This document shows, piece by piece, positions 41,802 to 53,538 of a stretch of 64,000 nt of DNA. A model generated the notes under the pieces. It was given only the letters and a program-made list of their open reading frames with translations. It searched no databases and was not told where the DNA came from. The stretch's first letter is position 1. Every line of letters starts with the position of its first letter. The DNA lies in the NCBI RefSeq assembly GCF_003053845.1, contig NZ_QAYG01000001.1, forward strand, positions 998,078 through 1,062,077, written 5' to 3'. A program made the position numbers and the translations under genes. The stretch is from Breoghania corrubedonensis. GTDB taxonomy: Bacteria; Pseudomonadota; Alphaproteobacteria; Rhizobiales; Stappiaceae.

Positions 41802-42296
41802 ATGCGAAACGTTCTTGCCGCCTTCTCGCTTTTTCTCCTGCTCTCCGGTTGCGCGGGCGGACTGCCGGGCTTCGAGGACAAGGCGGAGCTGACGCAGGTG
41901 CCGGTGGATGAGCAGGCCGCCCTTTCGCGCATCAACGGCTATCGCGCCCAACAGGGCCTGCCCGCGCTGACAATCTCGCCGGCGGTCACCGTCGCGGCGC
42001 AGGACATGGCCGACTACATCGCGCGGCGCGACAAGCGGAAATCGCCGCTCCACAGCAAGAACGGCCTCTTCAAGCGACTGAGCGAACACGGCATTCGCCA
42101 CGATGCGGCGGCGGAAAATCTCGGCTACGGCTACCAGAGCTTCGAGGCCGCGTTCAAGGGCTGGCAGGGCTCGCCCGGCCACGACAAGAACCTGCTCAAC
42201 CCGTATGTCACCGAGATCGGCATCGCCCGCACCACCCGGCCCGACGGCATGTGGCGCAATTTCTGGGCGCTGATCATGGTGCGGCCGGAGCGCTGA
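41802..42296 (+). CDS. CAP-domain (SCP-like) lipoprotein
   Basis: A 164-residue lipoprotein with a lipobox L-L-S-G-C at about residues 14-18 and a CAP/SCP domain: LSRINGYRAQQGLPAL, AENLGYGY and GWQGSPGHDKNLLNP. Bacterial CAP proteins are extracytoplasmic with mostly unknown function. The ATG at 41802 has GGAG about 10 bases upstream. It converges on rppH. Confidence 0.88.
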   Translation: MRNVLAAFSLFLLLSGCAGGLPGFEDKAELTQVPVDEQAALSRINGYRAQQGLPALTISPAVTVAAQDMADYIARRDKRKSPLHSKNGLFKRLSEHGIRHDAAAENLGYGYQSFEAAFKGWQGSPGHDKNLLNPYVTEIGIARTTRPDGMWRNFWALIMVRPER

Positions 42297-42386
42297 CGCG
42301 GTCTTTTGAATCGTATTAACGGATTCATCGAATCCGTCTCGAATATCTCTCGCATTTCTCGAAAATCACAGAAGGTCCGCGAAGCC

Positions 42387-42890
42387 TCAGGCCGTCAGGT
42401 GGGCGAAGGCGGAAACGACGTCCTCATAGACCTGGCGCTTGAACGGAATGATCAGCTCCGGCAGCCTCGCCGCCTGCTCCCAGCGCCATTGGGAAAATTC
42501 CGGCTTGTTGCCTTCGGGCGGCCGGATGACGTCGATCTCTCCCTCGTCGCCTTCGAAGCGGAAGGCAAACCAGCGCTGGGCCTGTCCGTGGTAGCGGCCC
42601 TTCCAGCTTTTGCGGGCGACCGGATCGGGCAGGTCGTAGGTGTACCAGTCGGGCGCTTCGGCGAGCAGCGACACGGATTTGACCGAGGTCTCCTCGTAAA
42701 GCTCGCGAAGGGCGGCGGAAAGCGGCTCCTCGCCGGCATCGATCCCGCCCTGCGGCATCTGCCAGCTGTGGGTCGCGTCGACATGTTCCGGCCCGCCCTT
42801 GGTGCGCTTGCCAACCCAGACCAGGCCGGCGGGGTTGATCAGCATGATGCCGACGCAGGGGCGATAGCAGGGAAGAGGGAGATCGGTCAC
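42387..42890 (-). CDS. rppH: RNA pyrophosphohydrolase RppH
   Basis: A 167-residue Nudix enzyme that removes pyrophosphate from mRNA 5' ends or hydrolyses Ap5A. The Nudix box is complete ([17 protein letters not shown] then YEETS). The [17 protein letters not shown] start and WQMPQGGID segments are those of RppH. The GTG at 42890 has GAGGA upstream. It ends the envC-ctpA-deacetylase-rppH minus-strand series. Confidence 0.92.
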   Translation of the reverse strand: MTDLPLPCYRPCVGIMLINPAGLVWVGKRTKGGPEHVDATHSWQMPQGGIDAGEEPLSAALRELYEETSVKSVSLLAEAPDWYTYDLPDPVARKSWKGRYHGQAQRWFAFRFEGDEGEIDVIRPPEGNKPEFSQWRWEQAARLPELIIPFKRQVYEDVVSAFAHLTA

Positions 42891-42982
42891 GGGAGGATCC
42901 TCAGGAAGCCTGGATGGAGCATACCTTCGGTGTAGACCAACCGCCGCCGCGTTGAAATCGCATAGATGAGGAAAAACCGGCG

Positions 42983-44152
42983 TTACGAATTGTTGTGGCG
43001 CACGCCGGCGGTGAGCGGGACCAGTTGCAGTCCCCTGGCCTGCAGGCTCTTGGCCCACTGACTGATGCGGTCGATGGAAACCGGCAGGGCCGAGGCATAA
43101 CCGACCGCGAAGCCCTTGGTGCGGGCCACCGCCTCCAGCTCCAGCAGCCGGGCATCGATCTCGTCACGCGAAGGATTGCGGTCGATCGCGAGGTCGGCCC
43201 GCAGGAACGGCGTGTTGGTGGTATTGGCGAGCGAAGAGGCGACGGAACGCGAGGAGGAGCCGTCGTCCAGATACATCAGCCCGCGCCGGCCGACCTCCTC
43301 CAGAACCGGCTGGAGTGCCTCGGGCGCGGAGGTGAAGCGTCCGCCCATCTGGTTGACCACGCCGACATAGTTGGTGATGCGGCTCATCAGCCAGTGCAGG
43401 CGGTCGATGTTCTGCTGGTGGGACTGATCGACCAGAAGCGTGTGCGGGCCGGGATCGTTGTCGGGATAGTCGAACGGCTCCAGCGGCACCTGAAGCAACA
43501 GTTCGTGGCCGTCCTGACGGGCGCGGGCCTGCCAGTCCTTGAGGTTGTCGCCATAGGGTGCGAAGGCGAGGGTGACATCGGAGGGCAGCTTTTCCAGCGC
43601 CAGATTGGTGCCCGCCTCGCTCAGCCCCAGGCCGCCGACGACAATCGCGATGCGCGCGACCCCCACGGCTTCGTTGTCGAAGGGGCGGGCATAGAAATCG
43701 AGCGCGCGCGCGCCATTGTCCGCCATCTTGGGCAGAATACCATAGCGCCCGCTCTCCGCGATGCGGGCATCGGGATCGACCGTCAGCGCCTGCACGTCGC
43801 CTTCCGACGGGTTGAGGACGGCCCCGGCCGGCGGCAATACCGGCTCGAAACGCGGGCCGCCATCGCCGTGGCCCTCGCCCGGCTGCGCCAGCGGCTTGCC
43901 ATCCTCGCCCACATCGGGGCGGATGCCGACAACGGTGATGTCGCGGGCGGAGACGCCGCTTACGGAGGTCTTGTTGAGAACGACGACGGCCGACGGCTCG
44001 CCACCATAGGGATCGTCGACGACGGCGACCCAGATCCCGACGGTGACCGTCAAAACCGTGATGATCACGATGCCGATCAGGCCAAGCGGAATGCGGAAGC
44101 GCCGCTTTCCGATGCCCAGGCCCAATGGGGCTGTCAGGTCGTCCCCGGCCAT
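42983..44152 (-). CDS. Divergent polysaccharide deacetylase (YibQ-like) membrane protein
   Basis: A 389-residue protein with one N-terminal transmembrane helix (about residues 24-46), a Pro/Gly-rich linker and a C-terminal divergent polysaccharide deacetylase domain ([34 protein letters not shown]). Its place between ctpA and rppH is conserved in Rhizobiales. The ATG at 44152 was taken; one at 44176 would add eight residues, and neither has a good ribosome-binding site. Confidence 0.85.
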   Translation of the reverse strand: MAGDDLTAPLGLGIGKRRFRIPLGLIGIVIITVLTVTVGIWVAVVDDPYGGEPSAVVVLNKTSVSGVSARDITVVGIRPDVGEDGKPLAQPGEGHGDGGPRFEPVLPPAGAVLNPSEGDVQALTVDPDARIAESGRYGILPKMADNGARALDFYARPFDNEAVGVARIAIVVGGLGLSEAGTNLALEKLPSDVTLAFAPYGDNLKDWQARARQDGHELLLQVPLEPFDYPDNDPGPHTLLVDQSHQQNIDRLHWLMSRITNYVGVVNQMGGRFTSAPEALQPVLEEVGRRGLMYLDDGSSSRSVASSLANTTNTPFLRADLAIDRNPSRDEIDARLLELEAVARTKGFAVGYASALPVSIDRISQWAKSLQARGLQLVPLTAGVRHNNS

Positions 44153-44502
44153 GATCCGTGTTCCGCCACTTTCCATTTACGCCATCGCGCAGGCAAGCCC
44201 GGCCCCGCCGCGTTGTTCCGCGACAGCAGTCGGGCGCACGATAGGATCAGCCTAACGCGCTCATGGTTAACATTTTCTAAGCGATCGCAACCGTCAGTCG
44301 CGCAACGCAGGCAAGCGACCTGCGCGAGCAACGCCCCCGGCGCGCGAAAAAGGATAGGCCGAATGCGGGCGCGGGCCATCCGACGTTTTCCGTAAGGTGG
44401 TTCAACGAAGATGTGTCAGGGCGCCGCGCCGGAGCTGCCGGATCGGGGCTGCCGGGTCGGGGCACGCGGGCGCCAGAACCGCGAATGACGCTCGATGCGA
44501 AC

Positions 44503-44536
44503 GAAAAGGCCCGCATCGGATATCCGATGCGGGCCT
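44503..44536 (-). terminator. Rho-independent terminator downstream of ctpA
   Basis: On the minus strand two 15-base arms, AGGCCCGCATCGGAT and ATCCGATGCGGGCCT, form a perfect stem and are followed by TTTTCG. It lies about 140 bases after the ctpA stop and ends the envC-ctpA transcript before the deacetylase gene. Confidence 0.8.
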
Positions 44537-44673
44537 CCAGATCTTGCGTATCTGCCAGAGCCTGTGTGGTCGCGGACACGACGCCCTGACACCTCGAAGA
44601 CGAGAACGCCTTGAAGACGAGCGGCTTTCCCGCCTTCAGATGAAGCCACCTGAAGGCGCGTCGTTGCGGCGGC

Positions 44674-46002
44674 TCAGTTCGGCACGCCGGCGGCGGGGTC
44701 CGGCGGGAAGGCCTTGTTGGCCTGCAGACCGCGCAGCAGCTCGTAGGCGAAGTTCAGCTGCTTGTCGTCCTTCGGATCCTTCGGGACGTAGGCCTGGCTG
44801 CCGGTCTTTTCGGTGCCGTCGTCGGAACCGAGGTGGCCGCGCAGGGACGCTTCGCCGCGCGTCTCGACCTTGCCCTTCAGTTCGTCGGGAAGCTCCTGCT
44901 TCACTTCGATATCGGGCGTGATGCCCTTGGCCTGGATCGAGGTGCCCGAGGGCGTGTAGTAGCGCGCCGTTGTCAGGCGGATGGCGCCGTTGGGACCGAG
45001 CGGAATGATCGTCTGGACCGAGCCCTTGCCGAAGGACCGCGTGCCGACGATGGTCGCGCGGCGGTGGTCCTGCAACGCGCCCGCGACGATTTCCGACGCC
45101 GAGGCGGAGCCGCCATTGACCAGCACGATGACCGGCTTGCCGTGCGTCATGTCGCCGGAACGCGCATTGTAGCGCTGGCTCTCGTCGGCGTTGCGGCCGC
45201 GCGTGGAGACGATCTCGCCGCGATCGAGGAAGGTGTCGGACACCGCGATCGCCTGATCGAGCAAGCCGCCGGGATTGTTGCGCAGGTCGACAACGAAGCC
45301 CTTCAGTTCCTTTTCGGGAACCTTCTTCTCGATATCGTTGATCGCATCCTGCAACCCGTCGAAGGTCTGCTCGTTGAACTGGGTGATGCGGACGTAGCCG
45401 ATATCCTTTTCCTCGTGCCAGCGCACGGAGCGGATGCGGATGATGTCGCGGGTGATCGTGATCTTCAGCGGATCCTCGACGCCCTTGCGACGCACCGTGA
45501 TATTGATGTCGGTCTTGACCGGACCGCGCATCTTCTCCACCGCCTCGTTGAGCGTCAGTCCCTGCACGGGCTCGCCGTCGAGCTCGGTGATGACGTCGCC
45601 GGCCATCACGCCGGCGCGGTAGGCCGGAGTGTCGTCGATCGGGGTGACGACCTTGACGAAACCGTCTTCCATCGTGACCTCGATGCCGAGACCACCGAAT
45701 TCGCCGCGCGTCTGGACCTGCATGTCGCGGAAGCTCTTCGGCGACATGTAGGAGGAGTGCGGGTCAAGCGAGGACAGCATGCCGTTGATCGCCGCCTCGA
45801 TCAGTTTGTGATCGTCCGGCACTTCGACATAATCGGCCCGGATCCGTTCGAAGACGTCTCCGAACAGGTTGAGCTGCCGATAGGTGTCGGAAGCGGCCGC
45901 TTCGGCCTTGGAGCCGATAACGAACTCCGTCTGGGACAAGGTGATCACCGCCGCCGCGCCCATCAGCGCGCCGACAAGCATCAGCGAGGCTTTCCGTATC
46001 AT
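44674..46002 (-). CDS. ctpA: S41 family C-terminal processing peptidase CtpA
   Basis: A 442-residue periplasmic protease. An N-terminal signal/anchor is at about residues 5-35. A PDZ domain (FGGLGIEV to LDGEPVQG) precedes the S41 core, with FVVDLRNNPGG, the catalytic Ser in GGSASASEIVAGAL and the catalytic Lys in RSFGKGSVQT. AAAAGG precedes the ATG, which overlaps the envC stop by four bases. Confidence 0.93.
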   Translation of the reverse strand: MIRKASLMLVGALMGAAAVITLSQTEFVIGSKAEAAASDTYRQLNLFGDVFERIRADYVEVPDDHKLIEAAINGMLSSLDPHSSYMSPKSFRDMQVQTRGEFGGLGIEVTMEDGFVKVVTPIDDTPAYRAGVMAGDVITELDGEPVQGLTLNEAVEKMRGPVKTDINITVRRKGVEDPLKITITRDIIRIRSVRWHEEKDIGYVRITQFNEQTFDGLQDAINDIEKKVPEKELKGFVVDLRNNPGGLLDQAIAVSDTFLDRGEIVSTRGRNADESQRYNARSGDMTHGKPVIVLVNGGSASASEIVAGALQDHRRATIVGTRSFGKGSVQTIIPLGPNGAIRLTTARYYTPSGTSIQAKGITPDIEVKQELPDELKGKVETRGEASLRGHLGSDDGTEKTGSQAYVPKDPKDDKQLNFAYELLRGLQANKAFPPDPAAGVPN

Positions 46003-47531
46003 CCGCGAACCTTTTCGTCTTCCGGCTTGGCCCACCAGGGCGAGGGGTCGATTGAGCTGCCGTCTTTTCGGAATTCAATATAAAGCACCGGCCGCGTCGA
46101 ACCGAGGTCCAAAGTGGCAGCGCTGGCGAGTTGTGTCGATCCCATCGATCCGATGGGTTCTCCGGCCAAAACAAACTGACCGAGTTCCGCATCGATCTTG
46201 TCCATGCCCGCAAGCAGGACATGATATCCGTCGCCTGCGTTCAGGATCAAGAGTTGGCCGTAACTGCGGAACGGTCCCGAATAAACAACCCATCCATCGC
46301 AAGGCGCGGTGACGCGGGCATCGTTTCGTGTTGCGATCGACAGCCCTTCGGCCGGTGTGCCGAGGCTGTCCTCCTCGCCAAAGGCGCGAAGCGGCGCGCC
46401 GGCGACGGGAAGATGAAGCTTTCCCTTGGTGTCGGCGAAGGCGACAGCAGGGGCGAGACGGCCGGGGTCGGCGAACGGATCGGAGTTCTTCGGCTTGCCG
46501 GCGTTTTCCTTCGCCGCCTTGGCCGCGGCTTCGGCCGCCTTGCGCGATGATTCGATTTCGCTCTCCAAAGAGGCGATCAGCCCCTTCAGCGAGGTCGCCT
46601 TCTTCGCCAGTTCCCGCGAGCGGCCGGTTTCCTCGGCGAGCTTGCGGCGTGATTCGTCGGCTTCCTCGCGCTTGGCCTTCAGCAGAAGCTCGATGCGGGT
46701 CTTTTCCTCCGCAAGGCGCGAGCCGTCGCTCTTCAGCCGGTCGCGTTCCCCCGCGATGCGGCCCTCCAGCTTGGTGAGTTCGCCGAGATCGACGGCCAGC
46801 GCCTCCGCCTCGTCGTGGATACCGGGCATGACCGCGTTGAGCAGCATGGCCGAGCGTACGGCACCGAGCGCGTCCTTGGGGCGGACGGCGAGCGCGGGCG
46901 GCGGACGACGGCCGATGCGCTCCAGCGTCGCCAGCACCTCGGCCAGCACATCGCGGCGCTCGTGCAGCGAGGCGCGAACGGTGTCGGCATTTTCGTGCAG
47001 TCGCAGGAGCCTCGCTTCCGTGGCGCTCAATTCTTCTTCCAGAGAATGGACGCGCTGGGCAGTGCGAAGAAGGTCCGCATTGAGCGCGTCGCGGTGGCGG
47101 TCAATCGTGTCGATCTGGTGCTTGAGTTCGCGCTGACGGGTCTCGCTCAGCGTAATGTCATCGGTCAGCGCGGCGAGTTCCTTCTCCCGCGCCTCTTTGC
47201 GTTCGGCGGGATCGAGGTCGGAAAGATCGGCCCCCTGGCCGTTATCCGCCCCGTTTTCGGACCCCGTCTGCGTTCCGTTTTCCTGCGTTCCGTTTTCCGG
47301 ACCCTTCGCCGGAGCGACCTCTTGCCCTGCCCCCGTCTCGGGCGCCTGGGTGGCATGCGCGCCTGGCACGAAGGCGGCTGCCGCCGCCGCGCCCGCCAGC
47401 ACGAGCCCTCCCGCGAAGATGAGAGCGCGCATACGCTGCCGCGCGCCCGGCACAAGACGCGACGCGCCCTGCATGGGTCGATCCCATTCCCGCCTTGCGG
47501 CGGCCGATCGCACCATACGTGCGGCGATCAC
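45999..47531 (-). CDS. envC: Murein hydrolase activator EnvC family protein (degenerate LytM)
   Basis: A roughly 510-residue periplasmic protein: an N-terminal signal (LIFAGGLVLAGAAAAAAF), a long coiled coil (about 95-370) and a C-terminal M23/LytM-like domain. The zinc ligands of active M23 enzymes are missing: TPAEGLSIAT replaces the H-x3-D motif and VLYIEFRKDG lacks HxH. This is the activator (EnvC/NlpD) rather than hydrolase form. The GTG at 47531 with GGAGG 5 bases upstream is preferred; ATGs at 47516 and 47432 are alternatives. Confidence 0.88.
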   Translation of the reverse strand: MIAARMVRSAAARREWDRPMQGASRLVPGARQRMRALIFAGGLVLAGAAAAAAFVPGAHATQAPETGAGQEVAPAKGPENGTQENGTQTGSENGADNGQGADLSDLDPAERKEAREKELAALTDDITLSETRQRELKHQIDTIDRHRDALNADLLRTAQRVHSLEEELSATEARLLRLHENADTVRASLHERRDVLAEVLATLERIGRRPPPALAVRPKDALGAVRSAMLLNAVMPGIHDEAEALAVDLGELTKLEGRIAGERDRLKSDGSRLAEEKTRIELLLKAKREEADESRRKLAEETGRSRELAKKATSLKGLIASLESEIESSRKAAEAAAKAAKENAGKPKNSDPFADPGRLAPAVAFADTKGKLHLPVAGAPLRAFGEEDSLGTPAEGLSIATRNDARVTAPCDGWVVYSGPFRSYGQLLILNAGDGYHVLLAGMDKIDAELGQFVLAGEPIGSMGSTQLASAATLDLGSTRPVLYIEFRKDGSSIDPSPWWAKPEDEKVRG

Positions 47532-47935
47532 CTGCACCTCCGTTTCGACCCGTGCGCAATCCCCGTGGCCGGCCCGATCATGGCGGAGCCTTCATTCGGT
47601 TGGACCCGTCTTCATTCGGGCCCGGATCGCGCGATCCCATCAGGATCGCATGCGGAGCGTTAACGATCCGTCAACCATAAGACGTCGCGGATCTCGCCGA
47701 AAGGCACCTCTTACAGTGTCTGGTTTTTCGATATCGCCGGATTGCGGCAACAAGCGGGCGCGCGGGCCTTGTTGTAACCGGGGAAAATCCTTAGGTCCGT
47801 CACGGTATGGTGAGGAGACGTCCCGCCGATGCGCTCGTCTTCGCCTGCCGATACGGACCGCTTCGGCTTGCCGTCCTGCAAATGCGCGCGCGTAGCGGAC
47901 GCAAGCGGGCGCGAGGGGAGGCGCCACCGACAGGC
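47532..47935. other. Intergenic region, rlmH to envC, no gene seen
   Basis: About 400 bases between two genes of the same strand. It probably contains the envC-ctpA promoter. Open frames here lack ribosome-binding sites and recognisable domains. Confidence 0.5.
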
Positions 47936-48418
47936 TCACGCCCGGTGATAGGGGTGCCCCGACAGGATGGAGATCGCGCGGTAGATCTGCTCGGCCATCA
48001 TGATGCGCACGAGTTGGTGCGGCCAGGTCATCGGGCCGAAGGCGAGCGTCATGTCGGCGGCGTCCAGAAGCGCACGGCCATGACCGTCGGCGCCGCCGAT
48101 CGCGAAGACCAGAGCGCCCGCGCCCTCGTCACGCCAGCGGCCGATGCGGTCGGCGAATTTTTCGGAAGGGAGCGTGCGTCCGCCCTCGTCGAGCGCGACG
48201 AGAACACGTGGCGCGGGCAAGGCCGCGAGCAGGTTCTCGGCCTCCGCCTGCTTGCGCTCGGCCGCGCGCTGGGCGCGAGATTCGGGCAGTTCCACCAGAT
48301 CCGGCCCGCTGAAACCCATGGCGCGTCCCGCCTTGCGGGCGCGCTCAAGATATCGCTCCAGCAGTTGCCGGTCGGCACCGGCCTTCATCCGGCCGATGCC
48401 GGCAATCATCACGCGCAT
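47936..48418 (-). CDS. rlmH: 23S rRNA (pseudouridine1915-N3)-methyltransferase RlmH
   Basis: A 160-residue SPOUT methyltransferase. The trefoil-knot segments LVFAIGGADGHG and LAFGPMTWPHQLVRIMMAEQ, ending with the conserved HPYH, are diagnostic. The second of two close ATGs (48418) was chosen because GAGAGG is then 8 bases upstream. It follows rsfS, as in most proteobacteria. Confidence 0.93.
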   Translation of the reverse strand: MRVMIAGIGRMKAGADRQLLERYLERARKAGRAMGFSGPDLVELPESRAQRAAERKQAEAENLLAALPAPRVLVALDEGGRTLPSEKFADRIGRWRDEGAGALVFAIGGADGHGRALLDAADMTLAFGPMTWPHQLVRIMMAEQIYRAISILSGHPYHRA

Positions 48419-48508
48419 GTCCATCGCCTCTCGTGCCACGGACGCGCGCAGACACGGATTACCGGCAGGACCGAGGATCGGCCCGGGCCGTTTGTTCGAA
48501 TGCCGCCG

Positions 48509-48919
48509 TCAGTTCGAATACTGCGGCGTCGTCTCCGCCTCGGCCGACCACATCTTCTCGATATTGTAGAAGGTGCGGACGTCGGGCCGGAAGAGATGGA
48601 CGATGATATCGCCCGCGTCGATGAGGACCCAGTCGCAATGCGGCAGGCCTTCCACGCGCGGCGCACCGAAGCCGGCATTCTTCAGATGGCGGACAAGATG
48701 ATCGGCGATCGCGCCGACATGCCGGTTCGAACGCCCGGACGCGATCACCATGTGATCGGCCATCGCGGTCTTGCCCTTGATGTCGATGGAAACGATGTCC
48801 TCGGCCTTGGACTCGTCCAGGCTCGCGAGGACGGCAGACAGCGGATCCGCATATTCACCGGCGCGGACAGCTGCGACTTGAGGATCGGACAACGCCGTAT
48901 CCTCACTTTTGAATGGCAT
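48509..48919 (-). CDS. rsfS: Ribosomal silencing factor RsfS
   Basis: A 136-residue protein of the RsfS/Iojap family, which binds uL14 and blocks subunit joining under starvation. Family segments are LDESKAEDIVSIDIKGKTAMADHMVIASGR-type (only partly listed) and DWVLIDAGDIIVHLF, then REFYN-like RTFYNIEKMW. The start at 48919 was taken; an in-frame upstream ATG at 48976 would add 19 residues without conservation. Confidence 0.92.
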   Translation of the reverse strand: MPFKSEDTALSDPQVAAVRAGEYADPLSAVLASLDESKAEDIVSIDIKGKTAMADHMVIASGRSNRHVGAIADHLVRHLKNAGFGAPRVEGLPHCDWVLIDAGDIIVHLFRPDVRTFYNIEKMWSAEAETTPQYSN

Positions 48920-49223
48920 GTTCAGGGGGTCGTGCCTTTCGCCATGGTTTCCGTTTCTCTCGCCCCGCGCGCTCATTCGCCGGGACGTTCACGCCACTTG
49001 GATACAGGACACTCGCGCGAAACGCTTTCGCGATTCGCAGTGTGCGGGACGTTCATGACAATCCCGCAAAGCGCCTGGCAGAGCGTGAGGAACGGTGCAA
49101 ACGCAAGGTCCTTGCGCTCATGCCTTCCAAGATAAGGCACGGGCGGGGTCGATTTCAAGACTTCGCGCCCCCGCATGACGACGCAAGGAGCGCGTGCCGC
49201 ATCGGGCGGGTGTCGCGATCGCT
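48920..49223. other. Intergenic region, nadD to rsfS, no gene seen
   Basis: About 300 bases. In many relatives rsfS follows nadD closely, so the gap is a little long. No domain-bearing frame or strong hairpin was found. Confidence 0.45.
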
Positions 49224-49895
49224 TCAGATCTTCCACGCCCCGCTCCGCCGCAGCTCGGTGGAGGACGCAGGGTCGCGCGGGGTGTGGAGGAAGGTCCAGG
49301 CGGGCGTCGGGCCGCCGGGAAGATCGGCCGCGTCGCGTTCCGGCACCCGGAAACGGGCATAGGTACACGCCGCACGCGCCGACAGCGCGGCAAGCTCCGC
49401 GCCCGGCCGGTCGACGATCGCCACGGGAACCGTGTCGATGATCGAGCGCCAGTTCTGCCAGCGGTGGAAGGTCGCCAGATTGTCCGCCCCCATCACCCAG
49501 ACGAACTTCAGATCCGGCCGGCGCTGGCGCAGCGCCACCACGGTCTGGGCCGAGTAGGCGGTGCCGAGCCAGGCTTCCCAGGCGGTGACCGTCACGCGCG
49601 GATCGTCGGCGCAGGCGGCGGCCAGGTGGACGCGGGTCTCCAGCGGTGCCAGCTCGGAGATGTTCTTCAGAGGATTGCCCGGCGTGACCAGCCACCAGAT
49701 ACGGTCGAGCTTCAGCCGGCGCATGGCCGTGCGCGAAACCAGCGCGTGGCCGGAATGGGGCGGATTGAACGACCCGCCGAACAGGCCGACGCGCTGGCCG
49801 TAGCCGGCCGGCGGCAGCCGCATCCATTCCGGCGGAGTGCCGGTCCGCCAGCCTCCCTGGCCGGAAAGGAGATCGTCGCGCGGCGGTGGTGTCAC
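49224..49895 (-). CDS. nadD: Nicotinate-nucleotide adenylyltransferase NadD
   Basis: A 223-residue enzyme that makes nicotinic acid adenine dinucleotide in NAD synthesis. The nucleotidyltransferase motif is [25 protein letters not shown] and [10 protein letters not shown] follow. C-terminal SSTELRRSG corresponds to the usual SST-x-IR. The GTG start at 49895 overlaps the proA stop by four bases. Confidence 0.93.
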   Translation of the reverse strand: MTPPPRDDLLSGQGGWRTGTPPEWMRLPPAGYGQRVGLFGGSFNPPHSGHALVSRTAMRRLKLDRIWWLVTPGNPLKNISELAPLETRVHLAAACADDPRVTVTAWEAWLGTAYSAQTVVALRQRRPDLKFVWVMGADNLATFHRWQNWRSIIDTVPVAIVDRPGAELAALSARAACTYARFRVPERDAADLPGGPTPAWTFLHTPRDPASSTELRRSGAWKI

Positions 49896-51181
49896 GGGCG
49901 GGTCTGGCCGTCGCCGTGGACGCGGTACTTGAAGCTGGTGAGCTGTTCCAGCCCGACGGGGCCACGCGCATGCATGCGCCCCGTCGCGATACCGATCTCT
50001 GCGCCGAACCCGAATTCGCCGCCATCGGCGAACTGGGTGGAGGCGTTGTGAAGCACGATGGCGGAATCGACCTCCGCAAGGAAGCGGTCGGCGGTCGTCT
50101 GGTTCTCCGTGATGATGCAGTCGGTGTGATGCGAGCCGTGGGTCTCGATATGCTCGATGGCTTCATCGAGCCCGTCGACGACCTTCACCGAGATGATGGC
50201 GTCGAGATACTCGGTCGTCCAGTCGGCCTCCGTGGCGGTTTCCGCGTCGGGCACGAGCGCGCGCGTTTCCGCGTCACCCCGGATGACGCAGCCGGCGGCC
50301 TTGAGCGCGTCGAGGAGCGGTTTCAGGTGCGTGGCGGCGCAGGCGCGGTCGATCAGAAGCGTTTCCGCCGCGCCGCAGATGCCGGTGCGCCGCATCTTGG
50401 AATTGACGACCAGCGTCACCGCCTTGTCGAGATCGGCCTCGCGATCGACGAAGATGTGCACAAGGCCTTCCAGATGCGCGAAGACGGGCACGCGCGCTTC
50501 CTGCTGCACGCGGGCGACGAGGCTCTTGCCGCCGCGCGGCACGATCACGTCCACATTGCCGTTGAGACCGGCCAGCATGTGGCCGACGGCGGCGCGGTCG
50601 GTGGTGGGCACGAGCTGGATCGCCGCATCGGGCAGGCCTTCTGCGACAAGGCCGAGGCGAAGGCACTCGGCGATCGCCTGCGAGGTGCGGAAGGCGTCCG
50701 ACCCGCCGCGCAGGATCGCCGCGTTGCCCGCCTTCAGGCACAGCGCGCCGGCATCCGCCGTCACGTTCGGCCGGCTTTCGTAGATGACGCCGATGACGCC
50801 AAGCGGCGTCTTGACCCGCTCGATATGCAGACCGTTCGGCCGGTCCCAGGCCTCGGTGACGCGGCCGACGGGATCGGCCAGCTCCGCGATCGCCTCGATA
50901 CCGGCGGCCATCGCCTCCACGCGGGCGGCGTCCAGCGTGCCGCGGTCAATGAAGGAGCCGGCCAGCGAGCGGGCCCGCATGTCCTCGACATCGAGTGCGT
51001 TGGCGGCGAGGATCCGGTCCTTGCGGGCGCGGATGTTGGCGGCCATGGCTTTCAGCGCGGCGTTCTTGGCATCCGTTGGCGTGTTGGCGAGCCGGCGGGC
51101 GGCGGCGCGCGCCTCCACCCCGATCTGCAGCATCATCGTGCCGATGGAGCCCGTCTCGCGGGCGACCGCCTGGTTCAACAT
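49892..51181 (-). CDS. proA: Gamma-glutamyl phosphate reductase ProA
   Basis: A 429-residue proline-synthesis enzyme of the aldehyde dehydrogenase fold. Seen are [34 protein letters not shown], the catalytic Cys in [14 protein letters not shown], and [19 protein letters not shown]. The ATG at 51181 has GAAGGG 9 bases upstream. It follows proB by 72 bases. Confidence 0.95.
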   Translation of the reverse strand: MLNQAVARETGSIGTMMLQIGVEARAAARRLANTPTDAKNAALKAMAANIRARKDRILAANALDVEDMRARSLAGSFIDRGTLDAARVEAMAAGIEAIAELADPVGRVTEAWDRPNGLHIERVKTPLGVIGVIYESRPNVTADAGALCLKAGNAAILRGGSDAFRTSQAIAECLRLGLVAEGLPDAAIQLVPTTDRAAVGHMLAGLNGNVDVIVPRGGKSLVARVQQEARVPVFAHLEGLVHIFVDREADLDKAVTLVVNSKMRRTGICGAAETLLIDRACAATHLKPLLDALKAAGCVIRGDAETRALVPDAETATEADWTTEYLDAIISVKVVDGLDEAIEHIETHGSHHTDCIITENQTTADRFLAEVDSAIVLHNASTQFADGGEFGFGAEIGIATGRMHARGPVGLEQLTSFKYRVHGDGQTRP

Positions 51182-51253
51182 CAGTTCCATCCCTTCAAGC
51201 CCCGGCATCCCTTCAGGCCCTTGGGCCGGATGCCGGCGGGCTGCCATCGTATC

Positions 51254-52368
51254 CTATTCGATATCGCCGAGGATCATATCGTCGCGGTGGATCATCTCCG
51301 CACGACCGGAGTAACCCAATATGGATTCGATCTCCCGCGATTTGTGACCGACGATGCGGACCGCGTCGTCGCAGTCATAGGCGACGAGCCCGCGGCCGAT
51401 CTCCCGGCCCGACGCATCCATGATACAGACCGTATCGCCGCGCTGGAAGCGACCCGAAACCTGCGTCACGCCTGCCGGCAGCAGGCTCTTGCCCTTGCGC
51501 AGCGCCCGCTCCGCACCCGCGTCGATCATGATCTGACCGGCCGGCTGCAACTGGCCGGCGATCCAGGTCTTGCGCGCGGTGGCGGGCGTTGAATGCGAGC
51601 GGAACCAGGTGCAGCGCTTGCCTTGCGAAATCGCGGCGAGCGGATTGAGCCGCTTGCCCGACGAGATGACCATGGACGTGCCCGCGCCAGTGGCGATCTT
51701 GCCGGCCTCGATCTTGGTCTTCATGCCGCCGCGCGACAGTTCCGACCCCGCCGCTCCGGCCATCGCCTCGATTTCCGGCGTGATGCGGTCGACCACCGCA
51801 ATGTGTTCGGCCAGCGGATTTTCCGAAGGGGGCGCGGTGTAGAGGCCGTCGATATCGGACAGCAGCACCAGGCAGTCGGCGCTCACCATAGTGGCGACGC
51901 GGGCGGCAAGCCGGTCGTTGTCGCCATAGCGGATTTCGCTCGTGGCGACGGTATCGTTTTCGTTGATGACCGGCACCGCCTTGAGCTTCAACAGCGTGCC
52001 GATGGTGGCGCGCGCATTGAGATAGCGTCGGCGCTGCTCGGTATCGCTAAGCGTCAGCAGCACCTGCCCGGCCGTCATGCCGCGATGGGCGAACATTTCC
52101 TGATAGGCCTGTGCAAGCTCGATCTGGCCGACGGCGGCGGCCGCCTGGCTTTCCTCCAGCTTCAACAGGCCCGACGGCAGGCCGAGCACGCCACGCCCCA
52201 GCGCGATGGCGCCGGAGGAGACGACGATGACCTCCATGCCGCGCTTGGTGAGCCAGCAAAGATCATCGGCGAGCGAGGCGAGCCAGTCGCGCTTCAGCGC
52301 TCCGTTCTCGACAAGCAGCGCGGAGCCGATCTTGACGACGATACGCGAGTGATCCTCAAGAGCGAGCA

Positions 52369-52369
<1 letters not shown>
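51254..52369 (-). CDS. proB: Glutamate 5-kinase ProB
   Basis: A 371-residue kinase with a C-terminal PUA domain (from about residue 280). Motifs are [41 protein letters not shown] and [15 protein letters not shown]. The ATG overlaps the obgE stop by one base (TGATG), so it is coupled to Obg translation. Confidence 0.95.
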
Positions 52370-53439
<1,070 letters not shown>

Positions 53440-53538
53440 TCATGTTGACGTGCGACGCTGGTTGCCGGGTAAATAGCCGATTTCCTTGCGGCCGCCAAAT
53501 ACCTGATTGCGATTTGCGCGTGCCCTGGCCTGCCGCGT